Positions 8,737-18,433 are shown, counted from the stretch's first letter. The stretch: 64,000 nucleotides of DNA from an uncultured Clostridium sp. (GCF_910588715.1 NZ_CAJURG010000002.1:294283-358282), one strand, 5' to 3'. Translations and numbers: made by a program. Notes: a model not told the origin generated them from the letters alone.

Positions 8737-8792
8737 GAAGCTATATCATCTTAATTATCTTAAAAATGTTTTATTCAATATGATATAGCTTC
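8737..8792 (+). terminator. Hairpin after the clpP-like gene, probable terminator
   Basis: GAAGCTATATCAT (8737-8749) pairs perfectly with ATGATATAGCTTC (8780-8792) around a 30-base loop. The T-run after it is weak. It shares a 17-base segment with a terminator at about 50.9 kb. Confidence 0.55.
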
Positions 8793-8870
8793 CTTTATTA
8801 TTTATAATTATTATGGATAATATATTAAATATTATTTTTATATTGTATCTTATTTTACATATATTAATCT

Positions 8871-9428
8871 TTAAAAGAAAATCATTTTTATTGAAAAAAT
8901 AATTAATGTTATTCCCCCTAAAAAATCAGCGTACTTAGATATAAATTCTATCTTTTTTATATATTTGCATAAATAAAATGCACATATACATAATATAAAA
9001 GTTATGAAACCAACTATAGAACAATCTCTTATCATCATAAAAAAGTTGCTTATGTAATTAAACCCTGTAAATCCTACAACAAAGGCATCTATACTAACCG
9101 ATATTCCTAATATTAATACCATGCTTTTTTTTAATAATAATGTTTGTTTTTCTTCCTTTTCTTCTAATCCTTCCTTTATCATAAGTATTCCTACAATAGC
9201 AATGGCCAATCCTCCAACAATATTAGGGATTGTTGTTATATATTTTTCAAATAAATGCCCACCTATTCCACCTAATAAAAAAAACAAAAACTGAAATATT
9301 GAAAAAGACATAATAAAAGCTACTTTATTATATCTTTTAACTTTTGGATTAACGCCAATACTAATAGCAACTCCAACAGCATCCATAGCTAAAGCAATTC
9401 CAACTATAATTATATCTCTTATATTCAT
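8871..9428 (-). CDS. mntP: Manganese efflux pump MntP
   Basis: A 185-residue membrane protein of six helices. The two internally related motifs of the family are present: ALAMDAVGVAISIG in helix 1 and GISVSIDAFVVGFTG in helix 4, each with the Asp expected to bind metal. MntP exports Mn2+ and protects against excess. An ATG four codons upstream (9438-9440) is in frame, but a GGAGTGGAGT ribosome-binding site lies just before the ATG at 9428, so I prefer the shorter start. I looked for a yybP-ykoY manganese riboswitch upstream and saw none. Monocistronic. Confidence 0.85.
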   Translation of the reverse strand: MNIRDIIIVGIALAMDAVGVAISIGVNPKVKRYNKVAFIMSFSIFQFLFFLLGGIGGHLFEKYITTIPNIVGGLAIAIVGILMIKEGLEEKEEKQTLLLKKSMVLILGISVSIDAFVVGFTGFNYISNFFMMIRDCSIVGFITFILCICAFYLCKYIKKIEFISKYADFLGGITLIIFSIKMIFF

Positions 9429-9658
9429 ACTCCACTCCATATTAAATTATTTGTATAATTTTATTATTAATTTCATAAACCTATGATTCATATTGTAAAT
9501 TTTATTTTTATATCTTTTATTTAGTACCATTTTGTTGTATAGTATATATTGTATTTAATTGTAATAGAAATAGTATATCACATTATTATGTGTTTTTAGT
9601 AATTAATGTATATTTTTTATTTTATAAATTTTAGTTAATTTTAAAGGAGAGTATTTTA

Positions 9659-10876
9659 ATGGCAAATTGTATCATAGCACAATCTGGAGGTCCAACAGCA
9701 GTTATAAATTCAAGTGTTGTTGGATTAGTTGAAGCAAATAATAATCTAAAAGTTTTTGATAAAGTCTTTGCAGGTCTAAATGGAATTGAAGGAATTTTAA
9801 ATGGCAATATAATAGAACTTTCATCATTTTCCAAAGAAGATATAAATAACTTCAGATACACACCTTCATCTGGCTTAGGTTCTTGTAGATATAAAATGAA
9901 AAAACTTGAAGAGTCAACTGAAGAATATGATAAACTACTTGAAATATTAAAGGCTAATGATATAAAAGCTTTCTTTTATGTTGGTGGTAATGATTCTATG
10001 GATACTACTGCTAAGTTAAGTGCTTATGCAAAAGAAACTGGAATAGATGTTAAGTTTATAGGTATCCCGAAAACTATAGATAATGATTTAATGTATACTG
10101 ACCATACACCTGGTTTTGGTAGTGCAGCTAAATTTATTGCAACAAGTGTACTTGAAACTTATCTTGACTCATCTGTGTACATAAACAATGGAATATTTAT
10201 TTTAGAAACTATGGGACGTGATACTGGTTGGTTAGCAGCTTCTGCTTCACTTGCTAAATTAAACGGAAAACAAGTTGCAGATTTTATTTATTTACCTGAA
10301 ACTGCTTTTGATATAGATAAATTCTTATTTGATGTTAAAAATAAATTTGAAGAGCAAAATCAAGTTTATATAGTGGTGTCTGAAGGAATAAGAAGTGCTG
10401 ATGGAAAGTTTGTTGCTGAAGCCAATGCCCAAGCCCATGATAAATTTGGCCATGCTCAATTAGGTGGTGTTGGTGTTTATTTAAAGAATTTAATAATAGC
10501 TTCTGGCATAACAAATAGAGTTAAGTCTTTAGAACTTGGAGTTCTTCAAAGATGTGCTATGCACTGTGCTTCTAATATAGACTTAGAAGAAGCTTATGAG
10601 GTTGGATATGAAGCGTTAAAACAAGCTAGCCTTGGTAATTGTGGATATATGATAGGTATAAAAAGAGAAAATAACTCTCCTTACAAATCTTCTTACTTCT
10701 TAATAGAAGCTAATAAGGTTGCAAATAATGTTAAATACTTTCCAACTGAATGGATAAATGAATCTGGAAATAATGTAAATGAACATGCTTTAGAATATTT
10801 ATCTCCACTTGTTTCAGAAATTCCATCGATAATTTCAACTTCACCAATGCCAAGCTTTAAAGTATTTAATAAATAA
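9659..10876 (+). CDS. pfp: Pyrophosphate-dependent phosphofructokinase
   Basis: A 405-residue cytoplasmic enzyme that phosphorylates fructose 6-phosphate, reversibly when PPi is the donor. Family motifs are SGGPTAVINSS at the N-terminus, GGNDSMDT (about residues 110-117) and PKTIDNDL (about 137-144). The residue after GGN is Asp, where ATP-dependent enzymes have Gly, and Lys in PKTIDND also marks the PPi-using group; both point to PPi over ATP. MGRDTGWLA forms part of the sugar-phosphate site. The start has an AAAGGAGAG ribosome-binding site. Monocistronic, with a strong terminator shared with the converging aminotransferase gene. Confidence 0.87.
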   Translation: MANCIIAQSGGPTAVINSSVVGLVEANNNLKVFDKVFAGLNGIEGILNGNIIELSSFSKEDINNFRYTPSSGLGSCRYKMKKLEESTEEYDKLLEILKANDIKAFFYVGGNDSMDTTAKLSAYAKETGIDVKFIGIPKTIDNDLMYTDHTPGFGSAAKFIATSVLETYLDSSVYINNGIFILETMGRDTGWLAASASLAKLNGKQVADFIYLPETAFDIDKFLFDVKNKFEEQNQVYIVVSEGIRSADGKFVAEANAQAHDKFGHAQLGGVGVYLKNLIIASGITNRVKSLELGVLQRCAMHCASNIDLEEAYEVGYEALKQASLGNCGYMIGIKRENNSPYKSSYFLIEANKVANNVKYFPTEWINESGNNVNEHALEYLSPLVSEIPSIISTSPMPSFKVFNK

Positions 10877-10883
10877 TTAAAAT

Positions 10884-10921
10884 AATTGCGTACTAAATTA
10901 TAAAATATCTAGTACGCAATT
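10884..10921. terminator. Bidirectional terminator between pfp and the aminotransferase gene
   Basis: AATTGCGTACTA (10884-10895) pairs with TAGTACGCAATT (10910-10921), flanked by A- and T-rich runs on both sides. Confidence 0.85.
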
Positions 10922-10924
10922 TAT

Positions 10925-12232
10925 TTATTTACTATATCTTCTACAAATATACTCTATTGTATCTAAAAATATATTCGCTTCCTTTTTGCTATTATAAACC
11001 CCCAAACTTACTCTAACTAATCCTGGAGTTCCACACTCACTCATATATTTTTGAAGGTCATCATCCTTTATACCAAGCACTCTTCTTGTATATGGATGTG
11101 AACAAAATCCTCCTTGTCTAACCCCTATTGCCCTTATATTAGAAAGATACTCTCCAACTTTTTCATAACTCATACCTTCAATATTAAATACTAAAATCCC
11201 TAATCTATCACTTATATTTTCATTATCTCCATATAAAATTACTTTTTCAAAACTCTTTAACTCTTTAATTAAATATGCAATTAATTCTCTTTCATTATTT
11301 TCAATTGTTTCAAATCCTATTTTGTCCATCTGTTTAAGTGATTCAGCTATTGATATAGCTCCAAAAAGGTTTGGAGTTCCTGCCTCATTTCTCTCTGGGG
11401 TATCTAGCAATAATTGACGATCATCAAGTACTATTTGAACTGTTCCACCACCTAATGAGGATGGCTCCTTTTCATTAAATACTTCTCTTAAACCAATAAT
11501 TACTCCACTTCCAAATGGAGCATATACCTTATGACCAGAAAAAACTAAAAAATCTATATTTTCATTAACATCTTCTTGAGTCATAGAAATTTTTTTATGT
11601 GGTATTAATTGGGCACCATCAACAATTATTTTAGCTCCATATTTATGAGCTACCTTTGCTACTCTTTTTATATCATTTACATAACCAGTAACATTAGATG
11701 CACCTGTTATAGTAACATATTTAACTCTTTCCTTATATTTATCTAATAAACATTCTATTTCTTCTATTTTAACTCTACCATTTTTATCTACTTCAGCATA
11801 CTTTAAGTCGCACTTATTCCTCCATGGTAAATCATTTGAATGATGCTCCATTCTAGTTGTAATTACTATATCATCTTTATTATCAATTAAAATATTAGAT
11901 AACTTATTTAATCCATCAGTAGTATTTCCAACAAATATTGCTGTATATATATCTTCTGGTGCATTAAAATATTCTAATATATATTCTCTAGACTCTTCAT
12001 ATAAATCACTGCATAATTGAGATTTTTGTCCATCACCCCTTGCAATTGATCCATAATATTCACTAGTTTCTAATACCTTTTTCATAACTCTTTTAAAAGG
12101 TGGAGTGGTAGCTGCATTATCGAAATTTATAGGAACTAGTCTTCCTTTTCCATCTACATTAACCTTTTTATCCAACCCTATTAATAGTTTTCTTAAATCA
12201 TCTATATTTTCTTTATGCATAATAATAACCAT
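10925..12232 (-). CDS. Class V aminotransferase, cysteine desulfurase-like
   Basis: A 435-residue PLP enzyme. FDNAATTPPF near residue 37 is the typical N-terminal signature, EHHSND follows, and the PLP-binding Lys lies in FSGHKVYAPFGSG. A Cys in QGGFCSHPYTRR lies where cysteine desulfurases keep their catalytic Cys, so sulfur release from cysteine is plausible. There is no iscU or sufBCD gene nearby, so a general Fe-S assembly role is not supported by context. The start is uncertain: ATGs at 12232 and 12220 are in frame and neither has a strong ribosome-binding site. Monocistronic. Confidence 0.8.
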   Translation of the reverse strand: MVIIMHKENIDDLRKLLIGLDKKVNVDGKGRLVPINFDNAATTPPFKRVMKKVLETSEYYGSIARGDGQKSQLCSDLYEESREYILEYFNAPEDIYTAIFVGNTTDGLNKLSNILIDNKDDIVITTRMEHHSNDLPWRNKCDLKYAEVDKNGRVKIEEIECLLDKYKERVKYVTITGASNVTGYVNDIKRVAKVAHKYGAKIIVDGAQLIPHKKISMTQEDVNENIDFLVFSGHKVYAPFGSGVIIGLREVFNEKEPSSLGGGTVQIVLDDRQLLLDTPERNEAGTPNLFGAISIAESLKQMDKIGFETIENNERELIAYLIKELKSFEKVILYGDNENISDRLGILVFNIEGMSYEKVGEYLSNIRAIGVRQGGFCSHPYTRRVLGIKDDDLQKYMSECGTPGLVRVSLGVYNSKKEANIFLDTIEYICRRYSK

Positions 12233-12401
12233 TGCAAAAAATCTATTACTATAAGATTTTACTATACTTTATAGATTTATCGCAAAACTTCACCCCCTCC
12301 ACTATAATATATTCCCTTGATTTATCTATTGTGATTATCTAAACGATTATATTATCTAAGTGTAATATACATATAATTATCCTCATATTCTTTAAAGTAA
12401 C

Positions 12402-12422
12402 ATATGTATTTAAAATACATAT
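12402..12422. promoter_or_regulatory. Perfect 21-bp palindrome upstream of the DUF4397 pair
   Basis: ATATGTATTT (12402-12411) and AAATACATAT (12413-12422) are exact reverse complements around one central A. The palindrome ends 32 bp before the start at 12455 and overlaps a CATATATTA motif that resembles a sporulation sigma-factor -10 box, with AC 16 bp upstream of it. Confidence 0.5.
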
Positions 12423-12454
12423 ATTATTAATAAATTATTATTTGGAGGTTAACA

Positions 12455-13102
12455 ATGAATTCCAAAAAAGATAATACTGAAAACCATAATAATGATGATT
12501 TAAATTTTATACCTTTAGATATTGATTCATCTTTAGCACCTAATAGTACAAAATTTCCATTGCAATTTGATATAGAAGGAATTTCTATAACTAAAACTCT
12601 AGGAACTATATCATTAGGTTTTCCAAATTTAAATATTAATCCAACTCCAATGCCTTTAAATGAAAATCCAATAGTTGAATTAGCTCCACTTACACCTTAC
12701 CCTAAAAATATACCAACTATTGATTCAGCTACATCTTTAAATCAAAGCAATGAAGCTACTAATATAAATGTTAAATCTAATACATCAGTAGAATATCAAT
12801 CTGAAGTAGATGATAGTATTCTTTATTCATATAATGAACCAAAAGTTAATGAAAGATATATAGATGATTCTGTTAATATCATAGATATTTTAAGAAATTT
12901 CGATATTTCACTAGACTTTTCACCATCTGAATCTAGAAAAAATAATTGTACAGAAGATGAGGTTAATAAAATACTTTCTTTAATAGAAAAAGATAACCCA
13001 GGAATATTAGCTACAATGAAAGCATACAGGATTCCTTATCCCATTACTAAGTTATTAATAAAAAAAATAATAAAAATATCCCTTGATAATTGCAAAAGGT
13101 AG
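12455..13102 (+). CDS. Hypothetical protein, low-complexity, partner of DUF4397 gene
   Basis: A 215-residue protein with no signal peptide or membrane helix. The first 160 residues are rich in Asn, Pro, Ser and Thr and look disordered (for example GFPNLNINPTPMPLNENPIV). The last 50 residues look folded and helical (EDEVNKILSLIEKDNPGI, ITKLLIKKIIKISLDN). GGAGG lies 8 bp before the ATG. The DUF4397 gene starts 9 bp after its stop, so the two form one operon. This composition is common among clostridial spore-coat or surface proteins, but I recognise no family and assign no function. Confidence 0.6.
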   Translation: MNSKKDNTENHNNDDLNFIPLDIDSSLAPNSTKFPLQFDIEGISITKTLGTISLGFPNLNINPTPMPLNENPIVELAPLTPYPKNIPTIDSATSLNQSNEATNINVKSNTSVEYQSEVDDSILYSYNEPKVNERYIDDSVNIIDILRNFDISLDFSPSESRKNNCTEDEVNKILSLIEKDNPGILATMKAYRIPYPITKLLIKKIIKISLDNCKR

Positions 13103-13111
13103 GTGAATTAA

Positions 13112-13729
13112 GTGGAACAATTTTCAAAATCACTTCCTCGAATTGAAACTAGTGTAAGAATTCTTCATGCAGTACCTAATGCCCCAAATGTTGATATTTA
13201 CTTAAATGGCTCACTTATAGCAAGTAATTTAGCCTTTGGAAAGATATCCGAATACATGCAAATATCACCTGGAGAATATGAATTTCAATTATATCCAACT
13301 GGTACTTATGATAAACCATTATTAAGTCAAAATATTCAACTTATATCTAACTCTAACTATACAGTTTCAATAGTTACACTAGCTAATAATCTATTTTTAT
13401 TTAGATTAAAAGATGATAATGTTCCTTCAAGTAAATCCCAATCACTTTTGAGATTTATTAATTTATCTTCAAATGCCCCTTTACTTAGCTTAGCGCTACC
13501 TAATGGAGTTACTTTATTTAATGAAGCTGAATATTTAGAAACTACAGGATATTATCAATTATCTCCAGGAATATATAATTTTGAAATACTTTTAGGTTCT
13601 TCTCAAATAACTACAAAATACATTAATAACATTACTTTAGATGGTGGTAAATTCTATACTATATATATTATTGGATTATTTAAAGATAAACCACCACTTG
13701 GCTATCTATTTGTAGATGATGCCATATAG
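13112..13729 (+). CDS. DUF4397 domain protein (two repeats)
   Basis: A 205-residue protein starting at GTG, with AGGTGA 5 bp before it. It contains two DUF4397-type beta repeats: residues about 16-95, starting VRILHAVPNAPNVDIYLNG, and about 112-200, starting LLRFINLSSNAPLLSLALPNG. Both contain a SPGxYxF strand (SPGEYEFQL, SPGIYNFEI). The fold is an all-beta sandwich usually found on the outside of cells or spores. There is no signal peptide or sortase motif, so spore coat or non-classical release are both possible. It is the second gene of a two-gene operon and ends at a clear terminator. Confidence 0.8.
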   Translation: MEQFSKSLPRIETSVRILHAVPNAPNVDIYLNGSLIASNLAFGKISEYMQISPGEYEFQLYPTGTYDKPLLSQNIQLISNSNYTVSIVTLANNLFLFRLKDDNVPSSKSQSLLRFINLSSNAPLLSLALPNGVTLFNEAEYLETTGYYQLSPGIYNFEILLGSSQITTKYINNITLDGGKFYTIYIIGLFKDKPPLGYLFVDDAI

Positions 13730-13763
13730 AAAAAGGAGCTGTTGAAAAACATCTCCTTTTTTT
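13730..13763 (+). terminator. Terminator of the DUF4397 operon
   Basis: AAAAAGGAG (13730-13738) pairs with CTCCTTTTT (13753-13761), directly followed by more T. It begins at the stop codon of the DUF4397 gene. Confidence 0.8.
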
Positions 13764-13829
13764 AATTTGATATAGATTTCCTATAATAGTATAATTATAA
13801 AGAAAACTTCGTCTAAATGGAGGAAAATT

Positions 13830-15746
13830 ATGATTATATTAAGTTGTAAAGATATATGTAAAAGTTATGGTATACGTGATGTACTTAAAGATATTACTTT
13901 TTCAATAAACGAAGGTGATAAAGTTGGAATTATTGGTGCTAATGGTGAAGGAAAATCAACCCTTTTTAAAATAATAGCTAAAGAAATATCACAAGATTCT
14001 GGTGAAATATTTATAGATAAAAATAAAACTTTAGGTTATCTATCACAAAACTTATCACTAGATTCGGACAAGAATATATATGAAGAAACTCTTTCAGTAT
14101 TTGAAGAAATTTTAAATATCGAAGAAAGACTTTCTTCTTTAGAAATAAAAATGAATGAACCTTATGATGAAAATAATGCTTCATATCATGATAAGCTAAT
14201 AAAAGATTATACTACTCTTCAAGATTTATATTCTCATAAAGGTGGTTATGTTTATAAAGGTGAAATATCTAGAGTACTAAAAGGGCTTGGATTTACAGAA
14301 GAAGATTTTTATAAACCTATCTCTACCTTAAGTGGTGGACAAAAAACAAGAGTTTCACTATGTAAATTATTATTAAGAAAGCCTGATATTATTCTTTTAG
14401 ATGAGCCTACTAACCATTTAGATTTAGAAGCAATAAGTTGGCTTGAAGATTACATGAAAAGCTATAAAGGAACTGTTTTAATTATATCTCATGATAGATT
14501 CTTCTTAGACTCTGTAACTAATAATACTTTTGAAGTTATAAATGGTAAAATTGAATGTTATAATGTTCCTTATTCTAAATTTATAGACCTTAGAAAAAAG
14601 AATTATGAAGCTAAACTTAAAGCTTATAACCTTCAACAAGCAGAAATCAAAAGACAAGAAGCAATTATTGAAAAGTTTCGTTCTTTTAATCGTGAAAAAA
14701 GTATTCGTGCTGCTGAAAGTAGAGAAAAAGCCTTAGATAAAATGAAAAAAATCGAAGCTCCTACACATGAAAAAGAAGGCTCTAAAATTAAATTTGAAGC
14801 TTCTATAAAAAGTGGATATGACGTTTTACATATAGAAAATATGGCAAAATCTTATGGTGAAAAAACACTATTTATTAACTTAAATATAGATTTAAAACGT
14901 GGTGAAAAAGTTGCCTTAATTGGTGAAAATGGTAGAGGTAAAACTACTCTTTTTAAAATAATAATGGATAAGGTTTCAGCTGATAAAGGCATTAAAGTTT
15001 TAGGAACTAATGTTAATGTTGGATATTATGATCAAGAGCAATCCGATTTAAATTTAGATAAAACTATATTAGACGAAGTATGGGACGTGTTCCCTGATTT
15101 ACCAACATCAAAACTTAGAAGCTATCTTGCTTCTTTCCTATTTACTGGCGATGATGTATTTAAAATTATAAATACATTAAGCGGTGGGGAAAAGTGTAGA
15201 ATTAATTTATTAAAACTTATGCTTTCAAAATCTAATTTACTTTTATTAGACGAACCTACTAATCACCTTGATATTATATCTAGAGAAGCACTTGAAGATG
15301 CTATCTTAGAATATGATGGAACATTAATGGTTATATCTCATGATAGATACTTCTTAAATAAAGTAATTGGTCGTATACTTGAACTTAAGGAAGATGGTGT
15401 TTCTGAATATCTTGGAAATTATAGTTATTATAAAGAAAAAAAGCTAAACCCAACACGCTTTGAAAGCTATGAAGAATTAGCTAATGGTAAAACTAAAACT
15501 CAAATTAAAGATGAAAAAAAGAAAAAAAGAGAAGCAGAAAAAGAAGCAAAAGCTATGCAGCTTAAAATTAAAACTATTGAAAAAACAATTTCAGAAAAAG
15601 AAGATGAACTTACTTCCCTTCAAGAACAACTTTGTTTAGAGTCTGTATACTCTAATCCAAGTGAAAGTCAAAGAGTTAACAACGAAATAAAAAATATAGA
15701 AAATGAAATTGCTAATCTATATGATGAGTGGGAAAACTTGGTTTAA
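13830..15746 (+). CDS. ABC-F family ATPase
   Basis: A 638-residue soluble protein with two ABC domains and no membrane segment, as in ABC-F ribosome-associated ATPases. Domain 1: Walker A GANGEGKST (about 40-48), signature LSGGQKTRVSL, Walker B IILLDEPTNHLD. Domain 2: Walker A GENGRGKTT, signature LSGGEKCRINL, Walker B LLLLDEPTNHLD. A basic linker of about 80 residues joins them (FRSFNREKSIRAAESREKAL), and the C-terminal 90 residues form a charged coiled coil as in Uup/YdiF proteins. Members act on the ribosome during stalling or give antibiotic protection; this long form with coiled-coil tail looks more like the housekeeping YdiF/Uup group. GGAGG precedes the ATG. Confidence 0.88.
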   Translation: MIILSCKDICKSYGIRDVLKDITFSINEGDKVGIIGANGEGKSTLFKIIAKEISQDSGEIFIDKNKTLGYLSQNLSLDSDKNIYEETLSVFEEILNIEERLSSLEIKMNEPYDENNASYHDKLIKDYTTLQDLYSHKGGYVYKGEISRVLKGLGFTEEDFYKPISTLSGGQKTRVSLCKLLLRKPDIILLDEPTNHLDLEAISWLEDYMKSYKGTVLIISHDRFFLDSVTNNTFEVINGKIECYNVPYSKFIDLRKKNYEAKLKAYNLQQAEIKRQEAIIEKFRSFNREKSIRAAESREKALDKMKKIEAPTHEKEGSKIKFEASIKSGYDVLHIENMAKSYGEKTLFINLNIDLKRGEKVALIGENGRGKTTLFKIIMDKVSADKGIKVLGTNVNVGYYDQEQSDLNLDKTILDEVWDVFPDLPTSKLRSYLASFLFTGDDVFKIINTLSGGEKCRINLLKLMLSKSNLLLLDEPTNHLDIISREALEDAILEYDGTLMVISHDRYFLNKVIGRILELKEDGVSEYLGNYSYYKEKKLNPTRFESYEELANGKTKTQIKDEKKKKREAEKEAKAMQLKIKTIEKTISEKEDELTSLQEQLCLESVYSNPSESQRVNNEIKNIENEIANLYDEWENLV

Positions 15747-15750
15747 AAAA

Positions 15751-15780
15751 ATAAAAAGTCGGAAATCCGACTTTTTATTT
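15751..15780. terminator. Bidirectional terminator between the ABC-F and P-type ATPase genes
   Basis: ATAAAAAGTCGGA (15751-15763) pairs with TCCGACTTTTTAT (15766-15778), with A and T runs on either side. The two genes converge here. Confidence 0.85.
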
Positions 15781-15781
15781 T

Positions 15782-18433
15782 TTATGCAGCTTCTACTATA
15801 TTTTGATTAACTGTTTCCTTATTTAAAGCATTAACTATTAATTTTCTTATCATATCAACTGGAATAATTGTAATTGCCATAAGAATTATAACACCCCAAT
15901 GATTTATTGAAATTGGAGTACAACTAAATACTTCTCCTCCAATTATAGTTAATACAACTTGAACTACAACTATAATCCCCATAACTTTTATAAAGCTCAT
16001 ATTTTCTCTTATATGTTCAAGTACATTAGTATTTGTACTTCTTACATTAAATCCATTAAATACTGCACAAAGTACAAACATTGAAAAATATGCTGTCATG
16101 TGCTCTTCAGAACTACTGAACATATTTACAAAGAATGGAGCTTTTAAAAATACAAAACTTAATATAGTTACCCAAACACCTGAAAAAATAATTTGATTCA
16201 TCATATTTTTAGAAACTATACTTTGAGTTCTTGATTTAGGTTTTTCAAGCATATATTTTTTAAGAGCAGGTTCTGAACCTAATGCTAATGCACCAAGACC
16301 ATCCATAACTAAGTTAATCCAAAGAATATGAGTAATTTTAAGAGGTTCCTCAATTCCAAAGAAAGGTGAAATAGCACAAACTGCAACTGCTGCAACATTT
16401 ATAGTTAACTGGAATTTTATAAACTTTAATATATTATTATAAATTGTTCTACCATATAAAATAGCACTTTCAATTGATTTAAAGTTATCATCTAAAATTA
16501 CTATTGCTCCAGCTTCCTTAGCTACATCTGTACCGCTACCCATGGCAAACCCTACGTCTGCTCTCTTTAATGCAGGAGCATCATTAACACCATCACCAGT
16601 CATACCACATACAAGATTTAATTCTTGTGCAAGTCTTACCATTCTAGATTTATCAGTTGGTAACGCCCTAGCAATAACCCTTAAATTCTTCATAATTGCT
16701 TTAACTTCTTCATCAGACATTTTATTTAACTCTTCTGAAGTTAAAGCTATATCTGAATCACTTCTTAATAGACCTGCTTCTTTTGCAATAGCAACTGCTG
16801 TTTCTTTTCTATCACCCGTTATCATTACAACTTGAACACCTGCATTTTGAACTTCTTCAATAGCTTGTTTCGCTTCAGGTCTTACATCATCACGTATTCC
16901 AACAAATCCAACAATAACTAAGTCATCTGGAAGACTATCTTCAACTAACTCACTTTCACTATATGCAAATGATAAAACCCTCATTGCTCTTATAGCCAAT
17001 TCATCTATCTTAGAATTAATTTTATTTTTATTTATATCAACTACATTTCCATTTTCATCTAACATCTTTGTAGCCTTAGCAAGTAACCTTTCAGGAGCTC
17101 CCTTATAGACTGTTTTTCCATTTAACTGACTTGCGGAATATTTATTAGATGAATTAAATCCTTGTGATTTTTCAACTTCAATATGTGTTAATTTGTCCAT
17201 TTCTTCTTGTGTTAAGAAGTTAAGTAAAGCCTTATCTGTAGCATTTCCCCCTACTACCTTACCATTTGCATCAAACATTGCTCCTGTATTTTTACCAATA
17301 CAGATCTTCATCATTTCCTTTACTTTAGAACCTTGTTTATAAGTATCTTTTAAATTTCCATCAAAAAATTCAACAACTTCTAATTGCCCCTTAGTTATTG
17401 TTCCTGTTTTATCTGAAAATAAAATATTTAATGAACCAGCTGTCTCAATACCTATAGGTTTTCTAACAAGTACATTATTTTGTAACATCTTAGAAGTATT
17501 TCTCATAAGAACAATTGCAATCATAAGTGGTAAGCCTTCTGGAACTGCCATAACAACAATAACAACCGCAAGCATTATAGCTTCTAATACATCTTTAAAT
17601 ATTAATACTCCACCAATTGAAAAATACTCAGCAAATCCACCAGCTACTATTACTTTATGTCCAAGCAATGCTAATGCAATAACAACTGAACCAATATATC
17701 CAAACATAGAAATTTGTTCTGCAAGTTTAGTAAGCTTAACTTTTAATGGGCTTTCTACTTCATCATCAGCCATATCATTAGCCATTGCACCCATCATAGT
17801 TTTCATACCAACCTTAGTAACTTCCATAACTCCTTCGCCGTTAAAAACTACTGCGCCTCTAAACAAAGAATATAAATCTACAAAAGTATCACCAGTAACA
17901 TCAGCTGTCATAGCAACTTCCTTATAAGTTTTAGAATCTTCTACAGCAACCTTTTTACATTCTTCTGCTTCACCATTAAGAGCTGAATTGTCCACTCTTA
18001 ACTCTCCTTGATAAAGGTAACCATCAGCTGGAATTTTATCTCCACTTTGAAGAATTACCATATCACCTACAACAAGTTCCGTTATTTCAATTTCAACAAC
18101 CTTACTATCCCTATATACCTTACACACATCTTTTTTAGTTGAGTCTTTTAATTTTCTATATTCATTATCACTTGCAATTTCTGTTTTTGCAGAAATTCCA
18201 GTTACTAATAATACAGATACAGCTATACCTATCAATTCTCCAAATTCAGCATATCCCAAAAACGCCATTACTGCCATAATCGCTGCAATTGCTAATAATA
18301 ATTTAATCATTGGGTCATCAAATGCACCCTTAAATTTGTCCCAAAATGTTTCTGGCTTTGCTTCATGGATTATATTATCTCCATGGAGGTTTCTACTTTC
18401 ATCTACTTGCTTTTTATTAAGCCCTTTAATCAT
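15782..18433 (-). CDS. Calcium-type P-type ATPase (PMCA-like)
   Basis: An 883-residue membrane pump with about ten helices. The phosphorylation motif SDKTGTITKG has its Asp at residue 341. VPEGLPLMIAIVLM in helix 4 and NLVMDGLGALALGSEP in helix 6 fit Ca2+-pumping P2-type ATPases. MTGDGVNDAPALKRADVG is the hinge motif. The actuator motif is LNGEAEE, where most P-ATPases have TGES; the catalytic Glu is kept. The pump should move Ca2+ out of the cytoplasm. Its start lies 155 bp after the last terD gene on the same strand, with a weak hairpin between, so read-through from the Ter operon is possible but unproven. Confidence 0.87.
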   Translation of the reverse strand: MIKGLNKKQVDESRNLHGDNIIHEAKPETFWDKFKGAFDDPMIKLLLAIAAIMAVMAFLGYAEFGELIGIAVSVLLVTGISAKTEIASDNEYRKLKDSTKKDVCKVYRDSKVVEIEITELVVGDMVILQSGDKIPADGYLYQGELRVDNSALNGEAEECKKVAVEDSKTYKEVAMTADVTGDTFVDLYSLFRGAVVFNGEGVMEVTKVGMKTMMGAMANDMADDEVESPLKVKLTKLAEQISMFGYIGSVVIALALLGHKVIVAGGFAEYFSIGGVLIFKDVLEAIMLAVVIVVMAVPEGLPLMIAIVLMRNTSKMLQNNVLVRKPIGIETAGSLNILFSDKTGTITKGQLEVVEFFDGNLKDTYKQGSKVKEMMKICIGKNTGAMFDANGKVVGGNATDKALLNFLTQEEMDKLTHIEVEKSQGFNSSNKYSASQLNGKTVYKGAPERLLAKATKMLDENGNVVDINKNKINSKIDELAIRAMRVLSFAYSESELVEDSLPDDLVIVGFVGIRDDVRPEAKQAIEEVQNAGVQVVMITGDRKETAVAIAKEAGLLRSDSDIALTSEELNKMSDEEVKAIMKNLRVIARALPTDKSRMVRLAQELNLVCGMTGDGVNDAPALKRADVGFAMGSGTDVAKEAGAIVILDDNFKSIESAILYGRTIYNNILKFIKFQLTINVAAVAVCAISPFFGIEEPLKITHILWINLVMDGLGALALGSEPALKKYMLEKPKSRTQSIVSKNMMNQIIFSGVWVTILSFVFLKAPFFVNMFSSSEEHMTAYFSMFVLCAVFNGFNVRSTNTNVLEHIRENMSFIKVMGIIVVVQVVLTIIGGEVFSCTPISINHWGVIILMAITIIPVDMIRKLIVNALNKETVNQNIVEAA

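Noticed and set aside
9429..9440. Longer start for mntP at the ATG at 9440
   Set aside because: The GGAGTGGAGT ribosome-binding site lies inside these four codons and is correctly spaced for the ATG at 9428.
9441..9658. yybP-ykoY manganese riboswitch before mntP
   Set aside because: No match to the conserved internal loops was seen in the short AT-rich gap.
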